Assembly: GCA_021818605.1 (NCBI GenBank)
Contig: JAKAUH010000300.1
Coordinates: 1-5,732 of the forward strand
DNA: 5,732 bases
From: Planctomycetota bacterium
Lineage (GTDB): Bacteria; Planctomycetota; Planctomycetia; Isosphaerales; Isosphaeraceae
Reading direction: 5' to 3'
Shown: positions 1 to 5,114 of the stretch, piece by piece
Numbering within the stretch: the first letter of the stretch is position 1
How the letters are laid out: every line of letters begins with the position of its first letter
Notes under the pieces: model-generated
What the model was told of the DNA's origin: nothing
Databases searched by the model: none
Seen by the model: the letters and a program-made list of their open reading frames with translations, nothing else
Program-made: the position numbers and the translations under genes

Positions 1-2
1 CG

Positions 3-1439
3 CTGGCTGCCGGCGGGGCGCTGGGGACCAAGGCCGTCGCGGTCATCTTCGTGCCCCCGCTGATCGTCCTCGTCGCCATCGCGATCGCCTTTCAGCCGAT
101 GCCAGCCAGGACGCGACTACAGCGCATCATTCTCGTCGCGACCCTGCCGCTGGTGACGGGCGGATACTGGTACGCCCGCAACGCCCTGATCACGGGCAAC
201 CCGCTCTATCCGCTGAACGTGACCGTGCTGGGTCGCACGCTCCTCGCCGGCTGGTACGGCTCGGAGGCGATGGCGACGAGCCCGTACTACCTGCCGCCGG
301 GCGAGTGGCGGGCGCTGGGCGATATCATCCTGGCGCTCCTGGATCCCCGGCTCACGCCGATCTGGCTGGCGGCTCTGGCGGGCGCCTGGGCGCCCGGCAA
401 TCCGAGAACGCGTTCCGTCCGGCGCTGGATTACCGTTTTCGCGCTCGGCGCCGTCGCCAATGTGGCGCTGTACTGGCTCCTAATCCCCTACCGGACGCAG
501 CAGCGGTTCATGCTGCACGCGCTGGGGCTGGCCGTCGTGCCGCTGGCCGCGACGTTTGACCGCGCGCGCTGGCTCCGCCTGCTGGGCGTGGGCCTGCTCG
601 CCCTGCATCTGATGACACCGCAAACCTGGCCGATCACCAAACGTGAGGTGGGGATTCCCTGGGACCTGAGCCCGAAAGTCCCAAATATCATTGGCTCGCT
701 GATGGTTGTGTTCCCGACGATCGAGCCGCATTACCGGCCCGCCCATCCGCCGACGGCCGTCCGGCCCGAGCTGTTCCTGGTCGCGATCCTGATGGTCGCG
801 GCCTGGCGGCGGTGCCTCGGTCCATCCTCTCGTGTTCACGCCGTGGGGTGGGGATCGGCCGCGCTGGTGCTCTCGATCACGTTCGTGGCGATCGGCGGCT
901 GGTCGATCGACCCGGGGTACTTCGACCCGAAGCTGCGGTTCTTTCCGCCGTTCCGCGAGTACATCGCCGGCTGGAAGGCGTTCGAGCCGTATTGCAGCCG
1001 CCACGGGGTACGCGTGGCTTATGCCGGGACCGATCTCCCTTATTACTTGCTGGGCCCGGGCCTGCGCAACGAGGTCCGCTACGTCAACATCGACGCGCAC
1101 CGCGACTGGCTGATGCACGACTACCACCGCGATGCGATGGCCCGCGGCGAGGGCCCGTGGCCCAACTCACGCCCCGGCTGGGACCGGATTCACCCCGACG
1201 AGCGGGGCTGGCTCGACAACCTCGAGGCCCAGGGCATCCAGTTCCTGGTGGTCACGAAGGTCAATCCAGCGGAGGGTCCGCACAATGTGGCCGACGCCGA
1301 GGGCTACCCGATCGAGCACCTCTGGGCCGAGTCGCTTCCCGGGCGGTTCATCCCGCTTTATGGAGCCCGCGAGAACGACCCGTGGTTCCGGCTGTACCGG
1401 GTCGTCCACGCGCGAAGACCGTCTGACGGCGAGTTTTGA
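3..1439 (+). CDS. Polytopic membrane protein, probable GT-C (family 39/ArnT-like) glycosyltransferase, 5'-truncated
   Basis: The frame is open to the left edge, so the true start lies outside the window; a GTG at 51 is in frame but sits inside a hydrophobic stretch and is unlikely to be the start. Numbering from that GTG, hydrophobic segments lie at about 3-14, 26-42, 101-113, 126-145, 153-168, 174-188, 240-252 and 266-284, followed by a soluble domain of about 175 residues. Two motifs resemble planctomycete GT39/PMT-like proteins: WYARNALITGNPLYP (40-54), and TQQRFMLHALGL (149-160), which matches the 'RY/RF-x-L-P' loop before a late helix. The C-terminal domain contains VAYAGTDLPYYLLG (322-335) and a later QFLVVTK strand. 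By family knowledge such proteins move sugars from lipid-linked donors in the inner membrane, with the C-terminal domain outside the cytoplasm. The N-terminal catalytic acidic residues are not visible here, so the enzyme activity and substrate are inference. It could instead be a non-catalytic GT-C relative. Confidence 0.6.
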   Translation: MAAGGALGTKAVAVIFVPPLIVLVAIAIAFQPMPARTRLQRIILVATLPLVTGGYWYARNALITGNPLYPLNVTVLGRTLLAGWYGSEAMATSPYYLPPGEWRALGDIILALLDPRLTPIWLAALAGAWAPGNPRTRSVRRWITVFALGAVANVALYWLLIPYRTQQRFMLHALGLAVVPLAATFDRARWLRLLGVGLLALHLMTPQTWPITKREVGIPWDLSPKVPNIIGSLMVVFPTIEPHYRPAHPPTAVRPELFLVAILMVAAWRRCLGPSSRVHAVGWGSAALVLSITFVAIGGWSIDPGYFDPKLRFFPPFREYIAGWKAFEPYCSRHGVRVAYAGTDLPYYLLGPGLRNEVRYVNIDAHRDWLMHDYHRDAMARGEGPWPNSRPGWDRIHPDERGWLDNLEAQGIQFLVVTKVNPAEGPHNVADAEGYPIEHLWAESLPGRFIPLYGARENDPWFRLYRVVHARRPSDGEF

Positions 1440-1480
1440 AGCGGTTTCGCCGCGTCGGTCTGTCGCCGCTCACGATTTTT
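1440..1480 (+). terminator. Weak terminator-like element after the membrane-protein gene
   Basis: The arms AGCGG (1440-1444) and CCGCT (1466-1470) can pair directly after the stop codon. A run of five T (1476-1480) follows five bases later, which is unusual in this GC-rich DNA. The stem is only 5 bp with a 21-base loop. A competing 4-bp hairpin, GCGG (1441-1444) with CCGC (1450-1453), is also possible. This would be a plausible end for the upstream transcript, but it is weak. Confidence 0.27.
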
Positions 1481-1508
1481 CGCACGGATCGTCCGGCCGG
1501 GAGGCACT

Positions 1509-1549
1509 TATAAGAGATAGAGGCATCGAGCGCGGTCGGGGACGTCCCC
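1509..1549 (+). promoter_or_regulatory. Possible promoter box and palindrome upstream of the FecR-like gene
   Basis: TATAAG at 1509-1514 matches five of six bases of a sigma-70 type -10 box and is one of few AT-rich patches nearby. No good -35 hexamer lies 16-18 bases upstream. A perfect 12-bp palindrome, GGGGACGTCCCC, lies at 1538-1549, 46 bases before the ATG at 1596, where an operator or leader hairpin could sit. Both elements could be chance, and no transcript start can be shown from sequence. Confidence 0.25.
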
Positions 1550-1583
1550 CGGCGGCCACGACGCGAGCGGCATCCACTCGGGC

Positions 1584-1587
1584 GAGG
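1584..1587 (+). promoter_or_regulatory. Ribosome binding site for the FecR-like gene
   Basis: GAGG lies eight bases before the ATG at 1596. Upstream in the same frame there is a TAG at 1518-1520 and no other ATG, GTG or TTG before 1596, so this start is well determined. Confidence 0.5.
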
Positions 1588-1595
1588 CGATCACG

Positions 1596-3629
1596 ATGAG
1601 GTTAACTCTAAGGACACTCCTTGCGTGGATGGACGACACGCTCAAATCCAGCCAGGTGCGGGAGATCGGCAAGCAGGTGGGGGACAGTCCATTCGCCCAG
1701 GAGCTGACCGAGCGGATCAATCGCGTGACCCGCCAGCGGCGGCTGTCGGTGCCGAACACATCGGGTCCGGATGCCACGGATCCCAATGTCGTGGCGGCCT
1801 ACCTGGACAACGACCTCGAGGCCGACGAGGTCGCCGAGTTTGAGAAGAAGTGCCTGACGTCGGACGTGAACCTCGCCGAGGTCGCAAGCGTGCACCAGAT
1901 CCTCAGCCTGCTGGGTCAGAAGGTGAAGGTGCCGGAAGGGGCGCGGCTGCGGATGTACGGACTGGTGAAGGGTCGCGAGGCGATCGCGCCGCGGCGGAAG
2001 TCGTCGCGGCGGCGCGAGGCCAGGGAGCCGGTGACCAAGCCGATCCAGCCCTGGGTGGTTCCCGAGACGCCCAGGCGCCCCTGGATCGAGCGCTACGGCC
2101 CCGCGGCGGCCTGCGTGCTGCTGATCGTCCTGTCGAGCTGGGCAGCCTGGCAGAGCCTGACCGCCCCACCGCCGCCCCGTGAGACGAGGCCGACGGTCCG
2201 GCTCGATACGGTCGCCGAACAGCCGGCCGCGGCGAGCCCAACGCCGCCCGCTGCCGGAGTGGGCATGGGTGCGGTCGCCGCCGCCGGCGCGTCCCCAGCC
2301 GCGCCCACGCAGGGTCAGCCCGACAACGCCCAGATGGTCCGCAATGAGCGGCCCGCTGCGGCAGCCGCGGCCGGTGAGCTGGCCTCTGCCGCCGGAGCGC
2401 CCGCCGCCGAGGCCGACAAGAAGGCCAAGGCTGACGAGCCGGCCAAACCTAACCCCGAGACGACGAAGCTCTTCCCCGGCTCGGTCGCGACGCTCGAGAA
2501 GCCGGATGGCGTTCTGCTGCGGGCCACCGAGCAAAATCCCGACTGGGAGCGCGTCATCGACGAGACCCCGCTGAAGCCGGGCGACCGCGTGGTCGCGCTG
2601 GCACCCTTCCGCGCGGCCGTCGACCTGGAGAAACTGCGGGTTTTGCTCTCCGCCGAGACCGAGCTGCGGATGTTGCCCCGCACACCCGACGCTCCGCCGG
2701 CGTTCGAGCTGGTCCACGGTCAGATGGTCATCCGCAAGCCCGAAGCAGGCAAGTTCCGCGTCGCCTTCGCCGGGCAGACCGTCGATGTCGATGCCTCCTC
2801 TGACGCCGTATTCGGCATGGAGCGAGTCAACCGCAATGCCTACGGTCAACAGGACCTCCAGGCCCAGTCGCTCGGGGTCCTCTGCCAGGAGGGCGAGGTG
2901 ACGCTCAAAATCAGCGGCAAGACCCAGACCCTCAAGGCCATGCATGCCGCCCTGCTCAGCCCCGGCGGCCAGATCGGGAGCAGTCCCGCGGATGCCTTGC
3001 CCCCCTGGCTCAGCCAGGCCGAGCCCTCGGCTTATGAGCTCCAGTTGAAGGAGCAATTCATCAAGCTCTTCCACCCCGGCCGGCCCCTGCTCACCGAGAT
3101 CGTCGGCGCTCTCGACGACGAGCGGCCCGAGGTCAAGCAACTGGCCGTCGAGGCCCTCAAGTCCATGGGCGACCTCAGCTACCTGATGCCGACCCTCTCC
3201 CGCCCCGACGACCCGGTCGCGCGCCGGGAGACGATGGCCGCGATCCACGATTACATGATGCGCGGCCCCGATTCCGCGGCGAGGGTCCGCGAGGAGCTGA
3301 ATCAGCTCCTCGGTGAGGGGCTCGGCGGTGAGGCCTACCACATGCTCATCGGCTACACTCCGGCGGAGTTCGCCCAGCCGGATGTGCCGGCCAGGCTGGT
3401 CAGTCTGCTTTCGCCCGAACATCAGGAGGACGGCATCATCGGCGTCCGCGAGCTGGCGCTCGCCACCCTCAAGCAGCTGACCGGACGCGACGATCTGGGC
3501 TACAATCCGGATAAGCCCGCCGGTAAGGGATTCGACGCCTGGAACGACCTGCTCCGTCGCAACGAACTGAGGCCCCCAGCGACCCGTTCCAGCGGCAAGG
3601 TCAAGGCCAGGACCAAGGGCGGCCGGTGA
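1596..3629 (+). CDS. Single-pass membrane protein: duplicated anti-sigma-like domain, FecR-like domain, HEAT-like tail
   Basis: This 677-residue protein is of a type I recognise from planctomycetes; it has no established name. Residues 1-125 are predicted cytoplasmic and contain two related helical units, 7-44 (LLAWMDDTL...) and 65-103 (VAAYLDNDL...). They resemble anti-sigma zinc-finger domains ('YLDG-L-..E...E..L') but lack the HxxxCxxC ligands; C86 is the only cysteine there. An Arg/Lys-rich stretch (133-140) precedes one transmembrane helix (about 168-188), favouring an N-in topology. An Ala/Pro-rich low-complexity linker (about 189-290) leads to a FecR-like beta-rich region (about 325-460: LKPGDRVVAL, LVHGQMVIRK, GVLCQEGEVTLKISG). 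Residues 475-655 look like HEAT/ARM helices (ALDDERPEVKQLAVEALKSMG) and end in the DAWNDLL...ELRPP pattern common in planctomycete HEAT proteins. FecR-type proteins transmit envelope signals to ECF sigma factors, but no sigma gene is in this window. A signalling role is inference. Confidence 0.85.
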   Translation: MRLTLRTLLAWMDDTLKSSQVREIGKQVGDSPFAQELTERINRVTRQRRLSVPNTSGPDATDPNVVAAYLDNDLEADEVAEFEKKCLTSDVNLAEVASVHQILSLLGQKVKVPEGARLRMYGLVKGREAIAPRRKSSRRREAREPVTKPIQPWVVPETPRRPWIERYGPAAACVLLIVLSSWAAWQSLTAPPPPRETRPTVRLDTVAEQPAAASPTPPAAGVGMGAVAAAGASPAAPTQGQPDNAQMVRNERPAAAAAAGELASAAGAPAAEADKKAKADEPAKPNPETTKLFPGSVATLEKPDGVLLRATEQNPDWERVIDETPLKPGDRVVALAPFRAAVDLEKLRVLLSAETELRMLPRTPDAPPAFELVHGQMVIRKPEAGKFRVAFAGQTVDVDASSDAVFGMERVNRNAYGQQDLQAQSLGVLCQEGEVTLKISGKTQTLKAMHAALLSPGGQIGSSPADALPPWLSQAEPSAYELQLKEQFIKLFHPGRPLLTEIVGALDDERPEVKQLAVEALKSMGDLSYLMPTLSRPDDPVARRETMAAIHDYMMRGPDSAARVREELNQLLGEGLGGEAYHMLIGYTPAEFAQPDVPARLVSLLSPEHQEDGIIGVRELALATLKQLTGRDDLGYNPDKPAGKGFDAWNDLLRRNELRPPATRSSGKVKARTKGGR

Positions 3630-3644
3630 GCTACGGCTGGCGTG

Positions 3645-3676
3645 GCGGTGGATGGAAGAGCTCCGGAATCCACCGC
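3645..3676 (+). terminator. Stem-loop 15 bases after the FecR-like gene, possible terminator
   Basis: Perfect 9-bp arms, GCGGTGGAT (3645-3653) and ATCCACCGC (3668-3676), flank a 14-base loop that contains the palindrome GAGCTC. The position, just after the TGA at 3627-3629, fits a transcript end or an mRNA 3' stabiliser. No T tract follows (the next bases are GAAAAG), so it is not a canonical Rho-independent terminator. Confidence 0.4.
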
Positions 3677-3737
3677 GAAAAGCACGAGATAGACACGGGG
3701 TGAGGACTTCCTGCACCGCGGGCTCGATCGCCCGGTT

Positions 3738-3790
3738 CGGCGCGGGTCTCCGACTCCGCCGGAAAACCGGACCGTCGGTCTCCCGCGCCG
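3738..3790 (+). other. Nested long hairpin in the leader of ltaE
   Basis: Three stems stack in register. The outer 9-bp stem pairs CGGCGCGGG (3738-3746) with CCCGCGCCG (3782-3790), and a G-U pair can add to it. After a symmetric 3x3 internal loop (TCT opposite TCT), a 5-bp stem pairs CCGAC (3750-3754) with GTCGG (3774-3778). After a 4x3 internal loop, CCGG (3759-3762) pairs with CCGG (3767-3770) around an AAAA tetraloop. No T tract follows. It could be a structured 5' leader element, a processing site, or a bidirectional transcription-end structure. GC-rich DNA makes stems easily, so the function is unproven. Confidence 0.4.
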
Positions 3791-3960
3791 GCGCCGGCAG
3801 GCGAAGCGCAGGAGATCCGCAGTCCGGCTCAGGGCGGGCTCAAGAGACCCGCGACCAGGATTCGGTTCACCCTTCCCGGTTCGCCGCTGGGCCGGGTCGA
3901 TGGGATCGGGGTTGTTTCAGGCGATCCAGGACAGGAGGACGCGGACATCCCCGCCGACAC

Positions 3961-3966
3961 GAGGAG
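3961..3966 (+). promoter_or_regulatory. Ribosome binding site that sets the ltaE start
   Basis: GAGGAG lies six bases before the ATG at 3973. It selects this ATG over the in-frame ATG at 3652, and the protein beginning here (MQQPRIDLRSDTVTRPT) starts as threonine aldolases normally do. Confidence 0.75.
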
Positions 3967-3972
3967 ACCACG

Positions 3973-5040
3973 ATGCAACAGCCGCGGATCGACCTGCGCA
4001 GCGACACCGTCACGAGGCCCACGACCGAGATGCGGCGGGCGATGGCCGAGGCGGAGGTCGGCGACGACGTTTACGGCGAGGACCCCACCGTCCACGCGCT
4101 GGAGGAGCGGACGGCCGCCCTCCTGGGCAAGGAGGCCGCGCTCTTCGTCCCTTCGGGCACGATGGCCAACCAGATCGCCATCGGCGTGAACACCCGCCCG
4201 GGCGACGAGGTTCTCTGCGCGTCGACGTCGCATGTGTACGTCTGGGAGGCCGGCGGGATTGCCCGGCTCTCGGGCGTCACGGCGCGGACGTTCGCTGGCG
4301 ACGGCGGGCTCCTCTCGGTCGACGAGCTGCGCGACGTGATTCGCCCGGACGACCCGCACTACGTGCGCACCCGACTGGTCTCCCTGGAGAATACCCACAA
4401 CCGCGGTGGCGGCCGGGTGCACCCGATCGACGAGGTGGCCCGCATCGCCCGCTGGGCTCGCGAGCACGACCTGCGGATGCACCTCGACGGTGCCCGGCTG
4501 ATGAACGCCGTCGTCGCCTCGGGAATCGCGGCGAGCGAGTGGGGCCGGCATTTCGACACGATGTCGATCTGCTTCTCCAAGGGCCTGGGCGCGCCGGTCG
4601 GATCGGCGCTGGCCGGTTCGGCCGCGGCGATCCGCGACGCCCGCCGGCTCCGCAAGCTCTTCGGCGGCGGGATGCGCCAGGCCGGCGTCCTCGCCGCGGC
4701 GGCGCTGTATGCCCTCGACCATCACGTCAACCGCATGAAACACGACCACGAAAATGCCCGGCTGCTCGCCGATGCGTTCGCATCCACCGAGGGCTTCGCG
4801 CTCGAATCCGGCCCAGTCGCGACCAACCTGGTGTGGGTAACGGTCGAGCCCTCGCTCGGCACGGCCGCCGAGGTCGCCGCCTACCTGCGGTCGCACGGCG
4901 TTTTCGTCAGTGCGCTGGGGGCGCAGGTTTTGCGGGCCTGCACCCACCTGGACATCACGCGCGAGCAGGCCGAGCAGGCCGCCGAGGTCATCCGCCGGAT
5001 CGAGCCCGCCATGCTCTCGGCCGCGACGTTGGTTTATTGA
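3973..5040 (+). CDS. ltaE: Low-specificity L-threonine aldolase
   Basis: This PLP-dependent fold-type I enzyme cleaves L-threonine or L-allo-threonine to glycine and acetaldehyde in the cytoplasm. The protein is 355 residues, near the usual 335-355. Family motifs are present in order: DLRSDTVTRPT (7-17); DDVYGEDPTV (31-40); the phosphate-binding FVPSGTMANQ (58-67); SHVYVWEAGG (86-95), where H87 should stack on the PLP ring; LENTHNRGGG (138-147); HLDGARLMNA (170-179), with D172 and R175 contacting cofactor and substrate; SICFSKGLGAPVGS (198-211), with K203 as the Schiff-base lysine; FGGGMRQAG (230-238); and LRACTHLDIT (320-329). All key residues are intact. The start at 3973 is chosen for its GAGGAG site and motif-correct N-terminus. 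Preference for L-threo over L-allo substrate cannot be read from sequence. It is followed after 74 bases by nfi, possibly in the same transcript. Confidence 0.95.
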   Translation: MQQPRIDLRSDTVTRPTTEMRRAMAEAEVGDDVYGEDPTVHALEERTAALLGKEAALFVPSGTMANQIAIGVNTRPGDEVLCASTSHVYVWEAGGIARLSGVTARTFAGDGGLLSVDELRDVIRPDDPHYVRTRLVSLENTHNRGGGRVHPIDEVARIARWAREHDLRMHLDGARLMNAVVASGIAASEWGRHFDTMSICFSKGLGAPVGSALAGSAAAIRDARRLRKLFGGGMRQAGVLAAAALYALDHHVNRMKHDHENARLLADAFASTEGFALESGPVATNLVWVTVEPSLGTAAEVAAYLRSHGVFVSALGAQVLRACTHLDITREQAEQAAEVIRRIEPAMLSAATLVY

Positions 5041-5044
5041 GATC

Positions 5045-5103
5045 GACCACTGACCACCGACCACTGACCACTGACCACCGACCACCGACCACCGACCACC
5101 GAC
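5045..5103 (+). repeat. Heptanucleotide tandem repeat, GACCACY x 8
   Basis: Eight full 7-bp units, GACCACT or GACCACC, run without interruption from 5045 to 5100, followed by a partial unit GAC. The seventh base varies along the array as T, C, T, T, C, C, C, C; all other positions are invariant. The array fills most of the 74 bases between the ltaE stop and the nfi start and ends just before the nfi Shine-Dalgarno site. Its reverse complement reads as GTGGTC units. Similar intergenic heptamer arrays are familiar from cyanobacterial and planctomycete genomes, which supports reading this one as a dispersed short tandem repeat; I infer the kinship from memory of the pattern. Confidence 0.9.
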
Positions 5104-5105
5104 GA

Positions 5106-5111
5106 AAGGAG
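5106..5111 (+). promoter_or_regulatory. Ribosome binding site for nfi, short spacing
   Basis: AAGGAG lies directly after the heptamer array and only three bases before the GTG at 5115. This spacing is shorter than usual for so strong a site, but no better in-frame start lies nearby: the next in-frame GTG, within codon block 20-30, would remove conserved N-terminal sequence. Confidence 0.55.
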
Positions 5112-5114
5112 TTC

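Larger units (their letters stand above)
3630..3972 (+). other. 343-base gene-free leader with inverted repeats, upstream of ltaE
   Basis: No supported gene lies here. The ltaE frame stays open back to an ATG at 3652, but the 107 codons it would add encode an Arg/Gly/Ser-rich sequence unlike any threonine aldolase N-terminus and are not preceded by a Shine-Dalgarno site, so I read it as non-coding. The stretch holds a 9-bp stem at 3645-3676, a nested hairpin at 3738-3790, a 12-bp palindrome (GCCGGCGCCGGC, 3787-3798), a 6-bp pair GACCCG/CGGGTC (3846-3851 and 3893-3898), and a 6-bp stem GGATCG/CGATCC (3903-3908 and 3922-3927). A 9-base direct repeat CCCGGTTCG occurs at 3731-3739 and 3875-3883. 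I found no convincing -35/-10 pair and no tRNA-like cloverleaf. Confidence 0.55.

Noticed and set aside
1503..1520. GGCAC at 1503-1507 as half of a sigma-54 promoter.
   Set aside because: The required GC dinucleotide of the -12 element (TTGCA-like) is missing at the proper spacing; the bases there are TATAAGAG.
1608..3716. A 702-codon open frame on the minus strand opposite the FecR-like gene.
   Set aside because: It is a mirror of the + strand codon bias (GC-rich third positions leave few antisense stops). Its translation is rich in Gly/Arg/Leu/His with no recognisable domain, while the + strand has clear domains and a ribosome site.
3787..3798. The 12-bp palindrome GCCGGCGCCGGC as an operator.
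   Set aside because: It consists only of G and C in highly GC-rich DNA and overlaps the 3' arm of the nested hairpin, so it is easily explained by composition and lacks independent support.
3912..3940. TTGTTT at 3912-3917 as a -35 box for ltaE.
   Set aside because: No -10-like hexamer occurs 16-18 bases downstream; the sequence there is GC-rich.
3829..5085. A 418-codon open frame on the minus strand opposite ltaE that begins in the heptamer repeat.
   Set aside because: The + strand encodes a fully motif-complete threonine aldolase. The antisense product starts with repeat-derived Val-Gly-Gly-Gln-Trp-Ser residues and has no family resemblance.
5045..5103. The short tandem repeat as a CRISPR array or an iteron origin.
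   Set aside because: Units are 7 bp and contiguous with no spacers, so it is not CRISPR. There is no DnaA-box cluster, AT-rich unwinding region or replication gene nearby to support an origin.
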